NCBI RefSeq assembly: GCF_026163695.1
Contig: NZ_JAOTID010000004.1
Location: 124,001-188,000, forward strand
Origin: Shumkonia mesophila
Lineage (GTDB): Bacteria; Pseudomonadota; Alphaproteobacteria; Rhodospirillales; Shumkoniaceae
DNA length: 64,000 bases
Direction of reading: 5' to 3'
Part shown: positions 49,383 through 57,573 of the stretch, in pieces
Layout of the letters: every line of letters begins with the position of its first letter
How positions within the stretch are numbered: position 1 is the first letter of the stretch
The notes under the pieces: generated by a model
Database searches by the model: none
Seen by the model: the letters and a program-made list of their open reading frames with translations, nothing else
What the model was told of the DNA's origin: nothing
Made by a program: the position numbers and the translations under genes

Positions 49383-50453
49383 ATGGCTGAAGCCCGTCAA
49401 CCCATCGAAAGCGGCGTGCCGGACCCGTTCCCGTGGATGTACCCGGCGCTGCGCAAGAACTACGGCAAGTGGAAGTACCATGACCGCCCGCGCACCGGCG
49501 TGCTGCATCATGTCGCCGAAAGCGGCGACGAGGTGTGGACGGTCAAGGCCGGCACCTGCCGGCAGCTCGACGTCTATACCATCCGCAAGCTGTGCGACAT
49601 CGCCGACGAGTACTGCAGCGGCTTCATCCGCTTCACCACCCGTTCCAACGCGGAATTCATGGTGACCGACGAGAAGCAGGTCGCGCCGCTGATCGAGCGC
49701 CTGAAGAAGGACGGCTTCCCAGTCGGCGGCACCGGAACGTCGATTTCCCAGCTTGCCCACACCCAGGGCTGGCTGCACTGCGACATCCCCGGTACCGATG
49801 CCTCGGGCGTGGTCAAGGCGGTCATGGATTCGCTCTACGACGACTTCGTCAACGAGCGCTTCCCGGCCAAGGTCAAGATCAATACGCTGTGCTGCGAGAT
49901 CAACTGCGGCGGCCACGGCGACATCGACATCAACGTCCAGCACACCAAGCCGCCGGTGATCAACCACGACCTGGTGCACAAGATCTGCGAGCGCCCGACG
50001 GTCATCGCCCGCTGCCCGGTGGCGGCCATCCGCCCGGCGGTGGTCAACGGCCTGCCCTCGCTCGAGATCGACGAGAAGAAGTGCATGTGCTGCGGCGCCT
50101 GCTATCCGCCCTGCCCGCCCATGCAGATCAACGATCCGGTCAACACCAAGATCGCCATCTGGATCGGCGGCAAGAACTCCAACGCGCGCAGCAAGCCGAC
50201 CCACCACAAGCTGGTGATTTCGGGTCTGCCCAACAATCCGCCGCGCTGGCCCGAGGTTTCGGCCGCCGTCAAGACGATCCTCGAAGCCTACCGCAAGGAC
50301 GGCCGGCCGTACGAGCGGGTCGGCGAGTGGGTGGAGAGAATCGGCTGGGCGCGCTTCTTCGCCCTGACCGGGCTGCCGTTCACCCGCCACCACATCGACG
50401 ATTGGCGGTGGGCGCGTGCGACCTGGAACACGTCGGCGCACCTTCGCTTCTAG
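49383..50453 (+). CDS. dsrB: Reverse-type dissimilatory sulfite reductase subunit beta
   Basis: This 356-residue protein is preceded by GGAGGACAG, so the ATG at 49383 is chosen over one four codons upstream. Siroheme-cluster ligands are Cys133 (GWLHCDIPGTDA) and the CCEINC group (Cys170, Cys171, Cys175). A ferredoxin domain carries RCPVAAI and CMCCGACYPPCPP. It supplies the catalytic siroheme of the DsrAB complex and half of the DsrC docking surface. Confidence 0.97.
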   Translation: MAEARQPIESGVPDPFPWMYPALRKNYGKWKYHDRPRTGVLHHVAESGDEVWTVKAGTCRQLDVYTIRKLCDIADEYCSGFIRFTTRSNAEFMVTDEKQVAPLIERLKKDGFPVGGTGTSISQLAHTQGWLHCDIPGTDASGVVKAVMDSLYDDFVNERFPAKVKINTLCCEINCGGHGDIDINVQHTKPPVINHDLVHKICERPTVIARCPVAAIRPAVVNGLPSLEIDEKKCMCCGACYPPCPPMQINDPVNTKIAIWIGGKNSNARSKPTHHKLVISGLPNNPPRWPEVSAAVKTILEAYRKDGRPYERVGEWVERIGWARFFALTGLPFTRHHIDDWRWARATWNTSAHLRF

Positions 50454-50465
50454 GAGGCGCAGGCC

Positions 50466-50825
50466 ATGAAGTTCAGCGTGCTCGTCAACGAGGGGCCGTT
50501 CACGCACCAGGCCTCCGATTCCGCCTATCACTTCGTCAAGGCGGCCATCGGCAAGGGCCACGAGGTGATGCGCGTGTTCTTCTACCACGACGGCGTCAAC
50601 AACGGGGCCAAGCTGTCATCGCCCCAGCAGGACGACCGCAACATCGTCAAGCTGTGGAGCCAGCTGGGCAAGGAGCACGGCCTGGACCTGGTGATCTGCG
50701 TCGCCGCGGCGCTTCGGCGCGGCATCAAGGACGACGTGCTGGCCGAGGGGTTCCGCATTTCCGGGCTCGGCCAGCTCATCGAAGCCGGCATGGAATCCGA
50801 CCGCCTGGTCGTTTTCGGCGACTGA
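50466..50825 (+). CDS. dsrE: Sulfur-transfer protein DsrE (TusD-like)
   Basis: This 119-residue protein carries the active cysteine Cys78 in LVICVAAALRRG, at the position known to bind sulfur in Allochromatium DsrE. FYHDGVNNGAKL is the family loop. It forms a DsrE2F2H2 hexamer and hands persulfide sulfur to DsrC. Presence of dsrEFH is a marker of sulfur oxidation. It lies 12 bp after dsrB. Confidence 0.95.
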   Translation: MKFSVLVNEGPFTHQASDSAYHFVKAAIGKGHEVMRVFFYHDGVNNGAKLSSPQQDDRNIVKLWSQLGKEHGLDLVICVAAALRRGIKDDVLAEGFRISGLGQLIEAGMESDRLVVFGD

Positions 50826-50840
50826 CGGGAGAGGGAAAAA

Positions 50841-51245
50841 ATGGCTGAACCTGTCGACATCCCCGAAGACGACGAGCCGGGCGAGGACGTCAAGAAGTTC
50901 ATGTTCGTCAACCGGCGGGCGCCCTATGGCACCATCTACGCGCTGGAAGGGCTGGAGATGGTGCTGATCACCGGCGCCTTCGATCAGGACGTTTCCGTCG
51001 TCTTCATGGACGACGGCGTCTTCCAGATCGTCAAGGGCCAGGACACCAAGGCCGTCAACATGAAGAACTTCTCGCCGACCTACCGGGCGCTGGAGGGCTA
51101 CGACATCGACAAGCTCTACGTCGAGAAGGAGTCGATCGAGGCCCGCGGCCTGACGGCAGCGGACTTCGTGGTGCCGGTGAAGGTGGTGAGCGCCGCCGAG
51201 CTGGCCGGCCTGATGGCCGAACAGCACGTCATCGTCTCGGCGTGA
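50841..51245 (+). CDS. dsrF: Sulfur-transfer complex subunit DsrF (TusC-like)
   Basis: This 134-residue protein is a DsrE/F-family member with FVNRRAPYGTIYALEGLEM and VVFMDDGVFQI. An acidic N-terminal extension (PEDDEPGEDV) precedes the fold. It has no conserved cysteine, as expected for the structural member of DsrEFH. It follows dsrE by 15 bp behind GGGAGAGGG. Confidence 0.93.
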   Translation: MAEPVDIPEDDEPGEDVKKFMFVNRRAPYGTIYALEGLEMVLITGAFDQDVSVVFMDDGVFQIVKGQDTKAVNMKNFSPTYRALEGYDIDKLYVEKESIEARGLTAADFVVPVKVVSAAELAGLMAEQHVIVSA

Positions 51246-51262
51246 CAGGAGGAGAGCCGGCT

Positions 51263-51565
51263 ATGCTTCACACCGTCAACAAGTCGCCGTTCGAACGGAC
51301 CGCGCTTGCCACCTGCCTGCGCTATGCCCGCAGCGGCGACGCCATCCTGCTTTACGAGGACGGCGTCTACGCGGCGCGCAAGGCCCAGACGACGACGGCC
51401 GACGTCGTCGCGGCGGCCGCGAAATTCAAGCTGTTCGTCCTCGGCCCCGATCTGGAGGCGCGCGGCGTCGCCGCCGATCAGGTGATCGACGGCATCCGCA
51501 TCGTCGATTACGAGGGGTTTGTCGACCTGGTGGCCGAAAACGGGCCCGTCCAGGCGTGGTTGTGA
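51263..51565 (+). CDS. dsrH: Sulfur-transfer complex subunit DsrH (TusB-like)
   Basis: This 100-residue protein starts MLHTVNKSPFERTALATC, with the conserved Cys at residue 18 and the AILLYEDGVYAA segment of TusB/DsrH proteins. The ATG at 51263 is preferred over the GTG at 51242 because AGGAGGAG lies eight bases upstream of it. It completes the DsrEFH hexamer. Confidence 0.93.
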   Translation: MLHTVNKSPFERTALATCLRYARSGDAILLYEDGVYAARKAQTTTADVVAAAAKFKLFVLGPDLEARGVAADQVIDGIRIVDYEGFVDLVAENGPVQAWL

Positions 51566-51569
51566 GAAA

Positions 51570-51601
51570 GACCGGGCAGCGGCGGCCCCGTCGCCCCGGT
51601 C
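51570..51601 (+). promoter_or_regulatory. Hairpin between dsrH and dsrC
   Basis: GACCGGG (51570-51576) and CCCGGTC (51595-51601) pair around a GC-rich loop, just past the dsrH stop and before dsrC. With the stem after dsrC, it would bracket the dsrC message. It is a possible mRNA-stability or processing element rather than a terminator, since it has no T tract. Confidence 0.4.
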
Positions 51602-51629
51602 GCTGAATTGACTGAAGGAGAGAATGCAA

Positions 51630-51962
51630 ATGGCCTATGAAATCAACGGACAGACCATCGAGCATGACGAGGAAGGCTTCATCACCGACGTCAGCCAGTG
51701 GACCAAGGAACTCGCCGATTACCTGGCCGAGAAAGAAAACATCAACATGACGCCCGAGCACTGGGAAGTCGTCAACTTCCTGCGCGGCTATTACAACGAA
51801 TACCAGATCGCGCCGGCCATTCGCGTCCTCGTCAAGCAGATGAAGAACGCCTTCGGCCCCGAGAAGGGCAACAACAAGTACCTCTACGAGCTTTTCCCGT
51901 ATGGCCCGGCCAAGCAGGCCTGCAAGATCGCCGGCCTGCCGAAGCCGACGGGCTGCATCTGA
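51630..51962 (+). CDS. dsrC: Sulfur carrier protein DsrC
   Basis: This 110-residue protein has the two conserved C-terminal cysteines, Cys98 (KQACKIAG) and penultimate Cys109 (PTGCI), that form the trisulfide-carrying arm. [13 protein letters not shown] and AIRVLVKQM are typical DsrC helices. The ATG at 51630 is preferred over 51624, which is too close to AGGAG. It takes sulfur from DsrEFH, presents it to DsrAB, and is reoxidised by DsrMKJOP. Confidence 0.97.
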   Translation: MAYEINGQTIEHDEEGFITDVSQWTKELADYLAEKENINMTPEHWEVVNFLRGYYNEYQIAPAIRVLVKQMKNAFGPEKGNNKYLYELFPYGPAKQACKIAGLPKPTGCI

Positions 51963-51972
51963 TTTCGGAACC

Positions 51973-51996
51973 GGCGGGGGCTCTCTTTCCCCCGCC
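51973..51996 (+). promoter_or_regulatory. Strong hairpin between dsrC and dsrM
   Basis: GGCGGGGG-CTCTCTTT-CCCCCGCC is a perfect 8-bp GC stem 11 bp after the dsrC stop. It lacks a following T run, so full termination is unlikely. It could protect the 3' end of an abundant upstream mRNA or attenuate dsrMKLJOPN. Confidence 0.6.
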
Positions 51997-52028
51997 CGCT
52001 TCCGCCCGTGGCAGGGAGTCCGGCTGAT

Positions 52029-52769
52029 ATGTCTTTCCTGAGCGTTGCCTACGCGCTGTTGTTTTACGGGGCGGCCGCCGTTCTGATCGGCGGGCTCGGC
52101 TTCAAGATCTGGTCCTATTTCGCGCTGCCGGTGCCCATGAAGGTGTTCACCGCGCCGGCGCCCCGGACCCGTTCTGGCGCCGTCTTGCGGGTCGCCCGCG
52201 AGGTGGTGTTCTTCGAAAGCCTGTTCCATTCCAACAAGTGGATCTGGATCTTCGGCGCGCTCTTCCATGCCTCGCTGGCCGCCGTGCTGGCCGCTCACCT
52301 GCGCTATTTCACCGAGCCGGTATGGGGATGGGTGGCGCTCATCCAGCCGATCGGCACCTATGCCGGCTTCGGGCTGATCGCCGGCCTGGGCGGCCTATGG
52401 GCCCGGCGCTTCGTCGAGGAGCGCAGCCGCTACATTTCCGGCCTGTCGGATCACCTCATGCTGGCGCTGCTGGCCGGCATCGGCCTGGCCGGCCTGGGCA
52501 TGAAGTACGTCGCCCATACCGACATCATCGCGGTCAAGGCCTTCGCCCTGGGGCTCGTCTATTTCGACTGGCAGCCCCTGCCCGCCGATCCCTTCCTGCT
52601 TGTCCATCTGGCGCTGGTGGCGGCCCTGATGATCGTGCTGCCGTTCAGCAAGCTTCTGCACATTCCGGGCGTTTTCATCAGCCCGGCCCACAGCCAAGTG
52701 GACGATGCCCGCGAGCGCCGCCAGATCGCCGCATGGAACGCGGCCCTCGACGCGACGCGCGAGCGCTGA
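52029..52769 (+). CDS. dsrM: DsrM, membrane cytochrome b of the DsrMKJOP complex
   Basis: This 246-residue protein has about five or six membrane helices. Histidines suited to haem b ligation lie in them (GALFHASLAAVLAAHLRYF, LLVHLALVA, LLHIPG), as in NarI-like cytochromes. The ATG at 52029 follows CAGGGAG. It exchanges electrons between the quinone pool and the cytoplasmic DsrK iron-sulfur protein. Confidence 0.93.
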   Translation: MSFLSVAYALLFYGAAAVLIGGLGFKIWSYFALPVPMKVFTAPAPRTRSGAVLRVAREVVFFESLFHSNKWIWIFGALFHASLAAVLAAHLRYFTEPVWGWVALIQPIGTYAGFGLIAGLGGLWARRFVEERSRYISGLSDHLMLALLAGIGLAGLGMKYVAHTDIIAVKAFALGLVYFDWQPLPADPFLLVHLALVAALMIVLPFSKLLHIPGVFISPAHSQVDDARERRQIAAWNAALDATRER

Positions 52770-52798
52770 TGCCGTCGCTTTGCGATTAGGAGCCGATC

Positions 52799-54295
52799 GT
52801 GGCACAGAAAGAATATGACGTTCCGGTCCTCGAAGACCACCTGCCGACTCCGCACCTGCAAAGGGACGCGCTGGCCCACGTGCGCAGCCATCCCGCCAAG
52901 CCGGAATTGCAGAAGGCCCTGGGCTTCCCCGGTGAACTCGTCGAGGACTGGGAAGCCAAGGCGGTGGCGAAGCTGGGCGAACTGCTCCAGAAGCATCGCT
53001 CGCTGCGCGTCTACTTGGACGCCTGCGTGAAGTGCGGCGCCTGCGCCGACAAGTGCCAGTTCTTCCTGGGCTCCGGCGATCCCAAGAACATGCCGGTGGC
53101 CCGCCAGGACCTGCTGCGCCAGGTCTATCGCAAGTACTTCACGGCGGCCGGCAAGATCGCGCCCGACCTGGTCGGCGCCAAGCCGCTGACCCGCGAGATG
53201 CTGGACGAGTGGTATGTCTACTACCACCAGTGCTCGCAATGCCGGCGCTGTTCCCTGTTCTGCCCCTACGGGATCGATACCGCCGAAATCTCGATGGCGG
53301 CCCGCGAAATCCTCGATCACATCGGCATGGGCCAGAAGTACACCAACGAAGTGATCCTCAAGTGCCATCAGCTCGGCAACAACCTGGGCCTCAACCCGGC
53401 CGCGCTGAGGAACACCGTCGAGGGGCTGGAAGAGGACATCCTGGATGACACCGGGGTGCCGGTGCGCCTGCCGGTCGACGAGAAGGGCGCCGACGTGCTG
53501 CTGGTCACGCCCTCGGCCGATTTCTTCGCCGAACCGCAGGTCGACGGGCTGATCGGATATGCCAAGGTATTCCATCAGGCGGGACTGAGCTGGACGCTTT
53601 CCAGCTACGCCTCGGAAGCCGGCAACTTCGGCATGTTCATCGGATCCTACGACCACATGCAGAAACTTTCGGCGCGCATCCGCAAGGCGGCGCTGGACTT
53701 GGGCGTCAAGCGCATCATCATCGGCGAGTGCGGCCATGCCTGGAGGGCCGCCTACAGCTTCCTCAACACCACCAGCGGGCCGTGGAATTTCCTCGATCCC
53801 AAGTATCCGCATCCTCAGCACATCTGCGAGTACACCTGGGACCTGATCCAGAAGGGCGGGCTGAACCTGGACGCCACCGCCAACGACGACAAGGTGGTCA
53901 CCTTCCACGATTCCTGCAATCCGGCACGCGCCGCCGGCATGGGCGGCTATCCGGGCGGCCAGTTCGACATCCCGCGCAACATCCTCAAGACGGTCTGCAA
54001 CAAGTTCGTCGACATGCACCCCGACACCATCCGCGAAAAGACCTTCTGCTGTGGCGGCGGGGGCGGCCTTCTGACCGAGGAGCTGATGCCGGTGCGCATC
54101 GCCGGCATGAAGCCGCGCATGCAGGCCCTGAAACAGGTGATGGACGAGAAGGGCGTGACCCACATGGCCGCCATCTGCGCCATCTGCAAAAGCCAGTTCA
54201 CAGGGGTCATGCCCCGCTACGGCATGGACCCTTACATGATCGTCAGCCTCCATCAGTTGGTGAACAACGCCATCCAACTGGGAACCAAGGAATGA
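52799..54295 (+). CDS. dsrK: DsrK, HdrD-like iron-sulfur protein
   Basis: This 498-residue protein has N-terminal [4Fe-4S] motifs CVKCGACADKC and CSQCRRCSLFCPYG. The C-terminal HdrD-like catalytic region has cysteines in GECGHAW, HDSCNPARAAG, the CCGGGGGLL motif and ICAICKSQ. It resembles heterodisulfide reductase and is thought to act on the DsrC trisulfide or disulfide. The start is a GTG six bases after AGGAG. It pairs with DsrM at the cytoplasmic face. Confidence 0.95.
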   Translation: MAQKEYDVPVLEDHLPTPHLQRDALAHVRSHPAKPELQKALGFPGELVEDWEAKAVAKLGELLQKHRSLRVYLDACVKCGACADKCQFFLGSGDPKNMPVARQDLLRQVYRKYFTAAGKIAPDLVGAKPLTREMLDEWYVYYHQCSQCRRCSLFCPYGIDTAEISMAAREILDHIGMGQKYTNEVILKCHQLGNNLGLNPAALRNTVEGLEEDILDDTGVPVRLPVDEKGADVLLVTPSADFFAEPQVDGLIGYAKVFHQAGLSWTLSSYASEAGNFGMFIGSYDHMQKLSARIRKAALDLGVKRIIIGECGHAWRAAYSFLNTTSGPWNFLDPKYPHPQHICEYTWDLIQKGGLNLDATANDDKVVTFHDSCNPARAAGMGGYPGGQFDIPRNILKTVCNKFVDMHPDTIREKTFCCGGGGGLLTEELMPVRIAGMKPRMQALKQVMDEKGVTHMAAICAICKSQFTGVMPRYGMDPYMIVSLHQLVNNAIQLGTKE

Positions 54296-54364
54296 TGTCG
54301 CACCGACGCGACGCCGACAAAGCCGGCCCGGCAAGGGCCGCAAAGTGAGATTGGGAAGGATGCG

Positions 54365-56296
54365 ATGAACGAGACCGCCCTCACCTATCGCCGCTTCAAG
54401 CAAGGCGACCACCGTTACGACGATCTGACCGACCTCATCTTCAAGGCCGGCAAGACCGGCAAGTGCCCGACCTACGTTCACCGGACGCCGCCGTGCCAGG
54501 GGGCGTGCCCGTCGGGCCACGATGTGCGCGGCTGGATGAACATCATCCGCGGGATCGAGAAGCCGGCGGCGGGGCAGAGCTGGCAGGAAGCGGTCTTCTG
54601 GAAGATGGTCGAGGCCAACCCGTTTCCGGCGCTGATGGGCCGCACCTGCCCGGCGCTGTGCGAGACGAAGTGCAATCGCAACGACGTCGACGACCACGTG
54701 GGGATCAATTCGATCGAGCACTACGTGGGCGACTGGGCCCTGGCTAAGGGATTGAAGTTCCCGAAACCGGCCCATGAGACGGGCAAGAAGGTGGCGGTGG
54801 TGGGTGGCGGCCCGGCCGGGCTGTCGTGTGCCTATCAGCTGCGCAAGCGCGGGCACAAGACGGTGGTGTTCGAGGCCAACGCCCAGTTGGGCGGCATGCT
54901 GCGCTACGGCCTTTCGGCGCATCGCTGCCCGCGCGACCTGGTGGACGCCGAGATCGGGCGGCTGCTGGAGATGGGGATCGAGGTTCGGGCCAACACGCGG
55001 GTCGGCAAGGACGTGACGCTGGAGGCGCTCGAGAAAGAATTCGACGCGATCTTTTGGGGTATCGGCGCGTGGTCGGGCAACCCGGTACCGGTTCCCGGTT
55101 GGGACAAGGCGGCCAACTGCATCGACGGCCTGGCGTACCTCAGGGCCTACAACGAGGGCCGGCTGCAATACCTGACCGGGCGCACGCTGATCATCGGCGG
55201 CGGCAACACGGCGATGGACTGCGCCGGCGTCAGCCGCCGGCTGGGCCTGCTCAAGGGCAAGGCCGATCCCAAGCTGTTGCCGGAGAAGGTGGTGGCGGGC
55301 CAGGTCGAGCATCCCGAGACGCCGGTTTCGGGGCGCGGCGCGGCCGACGTGTGGATCGTCTATCGGCGGCCGTTCGCGGCGGCGCCGGCCGACCAGCACG
55401 AGAAGGACGCGGTGATCGACGAGGGCGTCGAGATCCACGAGAGCCTGGCCCCGGTCGAGGTAATCCTGGGCGCCGATGGGCGGGCCAAGGCCTTCAAGGT
55501 GATCAAGGCCGACTGGTCGACCGGCAAGATGGTGACCATCCCCGGTTCCGAGTTCGAGATCGAATGCGACCTCATCGTCGCGGCGACCGGACAGAGCTCG
55601 ATCTTCACCGGCATCGAGGCGCTGGACAACGGCAAGGGTCTGGTGACGGCCGACGGCTACTACCAGGTGGCGGGCAAACCCGGCCATTTCGTCGGCGGCG
55701 ACGCCATCTATCCTGATCTTCTGACCACCGCCGTCGGCCATGGCTGGAAGGCGGCGGAAGGCATCGACAAGTACGTGCGCTCGCTCGACATGGACAAGCG
55801 CGCCAAGGTCGACGCCCATCGCTTCGACCTGGAAAAGGACTTGGCGGAACGCGGACAGGCTCCGACGGCCTATGGCCACGTGCCGACCCGCGGAACCGAC
55901 GCCGCAGCCTTCGCCATCCACAACTACGCCGACCGCTCGGAAGTCGAGGTCATCTCCTCGAGCCAGATGTTCGTCGGCCACTTCCTGCCGATGCCGCGCC
56001 AGGTGCGCTCGATCAACAAGATCGGCCCCGATTGCGTGGGCGACCGCCGCACCCGGCTCAACGCGCTGACCGAGGAGCAAGTCCTCGCCGAGGCCAAGCG
56101 CTGCATGAGCTGCGGCCTCTGCCTCGAATGCGACAACTGCGTGATCTATTGCCCGCAGAAGGCGGTCTCAAGGGTCGCCAAGGACCAGCGCACGCCCGGC
56201 CGCTATGTGGAAACCGACTACGACAAGTGCATCGGCTGCCACATCTGCAAGGACGTTTGCCCGACGGGGTACATCCACATGGGCCTGGGGAAGTGA
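54365..56296 (+). CDS. dsrL: DsrL, iron-sulfur flavoprotein NAD(P)H:acceptor oxidoreductase
   Basis: This 643-residue protein is related to glutamate synthase small subunit. An N-terminal cysteine region (CQGACPSGHDVRGW, CPALCETKCNR) is followed by an FAD motif VAVVGGGPAGLSCAY and an NAD(P) motif LIIGGGNTAMDCAG. A C-terminal two-cluster ferredoxin domain carries CMSCGLCLECDNC and CIGCHICKDVCPTG. DsrL takes electrons from DsrAB during sulfur oxidation and passes them to NAD(P)+; it is characteristic of oxidative dsr clusters. It is 8 bp before dsrJ. Confidence 0.96.
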   Translation: MNETALTYRRFKQGDHRYDDLTDLIFKAGKTGKCPTYVHRTPPCQGACPSGHDVRGWMNIIRGIEKPAAGQSWQEAVFWKMVEANPFPALMGRTCPALCETKCNRNDVDDHVGINSIEHYVGDWALAKGLKFPKPAHETGKKVAVVGGGPAGLSCAYQLRKRGHKTVVFEANAQLGGMLRYGLSAHRCPRDLVDAEIGRLLEMGIEVRANTRVGKDVTLEALEKEFDAIFWGIGAWSGNPVPVPGWDKAANCIDGLAYLRAYNEGRLQYLTGRTLIIGGGNTAMDCAGVSRRLGLLKGKADPKLLPEKVVAGQVEHPETPVSGRGAADVWIVYRRPFAAAPADQHEKDAVIDEGVEIHESLAPVEVILGADGRAKAFKVIKADWSTGKMVTIPGSEFEIECDLIVAATGQSSIFTGIEALDNGKGLVTADGYYQVAGKPGHFVGGDAIYPDLLTTAVGHGWKAAEGIDKYVRSLDMDKRAKVDAHRFDLEKDLAERGQAPTAYGHVPTRGTDAAAFAIHNYADRSEVEVISSSQMFVGHFLPMPRQVRSINKIGPDCVGDRRTRLNALTEEQVLAEAKRCMSCGLCLECDNCVIYCPQKAVSRVAKDQRTPGRYVETDYDKCIGCHICKDVCPTGYIHMGLGK

Positions 56297-56303
56297 GGGC
56301 GCC

Positions 56304-56804
56304 ATGATCCGTTCGTTCAGGCTGATCGGCGCGACCGCGGCGGCACTGGCCGTCCTGGCGCTCGGCGGAGGCCCCGCCGGGGCCGCCGAGGGGGGCGTGC
56401 CGCTGCCGACGCTGGCCAAGGCCAAGGGCGAGGCCTGCGTCGAGCCGGCCGACGTCATGCGGCGCGACCATCCGGATCTGCTGAAGGCCCAGCGCGACGA
56501 CACCATGCATCTCGGCATCCGCTCGGGGAAGTACAGCCTGACCGGCTGCATCGAGTGCCACGCCGCGCCCGATCCCAAGGCGACGGACCCCAAGGTGAAG
56601 TCGATCGACGCTTTCTGCGAGTCCTGCCACACCTATGCGGCGGTCAAGGTCGACTGCTGGACCTGCCACAACCCCAAGCTTACCGAGACGCCCGTCAAGG
56701 TCGGCACTCAGCCGTCGCCGGCAATCGGCCAGTCGCTGGCGACCAGCGTGACCAACCTGATCGACCAGCTGAAGGCCACAATCGAGAAGGGGGCGAGCCG
56801 ATGA
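56304..56804 (+). CDS. dsrJ: DsrJ, periplasmic triheme cytochrome c
   Basis: This 166-residue protein has an N-terminal Sec signal/anchor (LIGATAAALAVLALGGG). Three CxxCH sites are at Cys82-His86, Cys105-His109 and Cys118-His122. The early Cys in KGEACVEPADV is in place to be the unusual His/Cys haem ligand described for Allochromatium DsrJ. The start at 56304 removes a basic upstream extension lying in dsrL. It overlaps dsrO by 4 bp. Confidence 0.95.
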   Translation: MIRSFRLIGATAAALAVLALGGGPAGAAEGGVPLPTLAKAKGEACVEPADVMRRDHPDLLKAQRDDTMHLGIRSGKYSLTGCIECHAAPDPKATDPKVKSIDAFCESCHTYAAVKVDCWTCHNPKLTETPVKVGTQPSPAIGQSLATSVTNLIDQLKATIEKGASR

Positions 56805-57556
56805 GCAAGCGTTCACCCGCCGTCGATCCCGCCCGCCGCCGGCTGCTGGCCGGGGCCGCCACCGTCGCCGGATTGACCCTGGCCCCCGGCATCCTGCTGA
56901 TGACGGCGCCCGCCGCCCGCGCCAGGGCCGCCGGCGAAGCGGTCAGCGACAAGGTCCGTTGGGGCCTGCTGATCGATACCAACAAGCTTCCCAAGGCGGC
57001 CTGCGATGCCATGGTCGCCGCCTGCAACGCCGAAAACGGCCTGAAGCCGGGAAGCCGGCCCGAGGTGACGGCGCAATGGATCCGCCGCGTCGACCTCAAG
57101 GACAAGCGCACCGGCGCCGCCAAGTCGCTGCCGGTCATGTGCCAGCACTGCGAATTCCCGCCGTGCGCCGACGTCTGCCCGACCGGGGCCTCGTTCCGCC
57201 GGGCCGACGGCATTGTGCTGGTCGACAAGCACATCTGCATCGGCTGCCGCTACTGCATGCTGGCCTGCCCCTACAAGGCGCGCTCCTTCGGCTACGAGGA
57301 CGTCACCGACCAGAAGGCCTATTCGCCGCGCGGCAAGGGCACCGTGTCGGCCTGCACGCTGTGCGTCCATCGCATCGACGCGGGGCGCCTGCCGGCCTGC
57401 GTCGAGGCCGCCCAGAAGGCGGCGCCCGGCGCCGTGCTGTTCGGCGATCTCAAAGATCCCAACAGCGCCATCGCCAAACAGGTTTCCAAGTTGACGGTCA
57501 CCCGCATCCGGGCGGACCTGGGCGTCGAGCCCGGCGTCCTCTACAGCGGGCTCTAG
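56801..57556 (+). CDS. dsrO: DsrO, periplasmic iron-sulfur protein
   Basis: This 251-residue protein has a Tat-type N-terminus (DPARRRLLAGAATVAG). Ferredoxin cysteine groups of the NrfC/HybA type are CQHCEFPPCADVCPTGAS, CIGCRYCMLACPYKA and CTLCVHRI ... PACVEA. It moves electrons between triheme DsrJ and membrane DsrP. It overlaps dsrJ as ATGA and precedes dsrP by 17 bp. Confidence 0.95.
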   Translation: MSKRSPAVDPARRRLLAGAATVAGLTLAPGILLMTAPAARARAAGEAVSDKVRWGLLIDTNKLPKAACDAMVAACNAENGLKPGSRPEVTAQWIRRVDLKDKRTGAAKSLPVMCQHCEFPPCADVCPTGASFRRADGIVLVDKHICIGCRYCMLACPYKARSFGYEDVTDQKAYSPRGKGTVSACTLCVHRIDAGRLPACVEAAQKAAPGAVLFGDLKDPNSAIAKQVSKLTVTRIRADLGVEPGVLYSGL

Positions 57557-57573
57557 GGAAGGACGGAAGCGCG

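Noticed and set aside
47811-50588. A 925-codon minus-strand frame across dsrA and dsrB
   Set aside because: Shadow of dsrAB codon bias; the protein shows no domain.
52559-56080. A 1173-codon minus-strand frame across dsrM, dsrK and dsrL
   Set aside because: It is antisense to three strongly supported genes, and the translation is His/Arg/Ala-rich with no recognisable motif.
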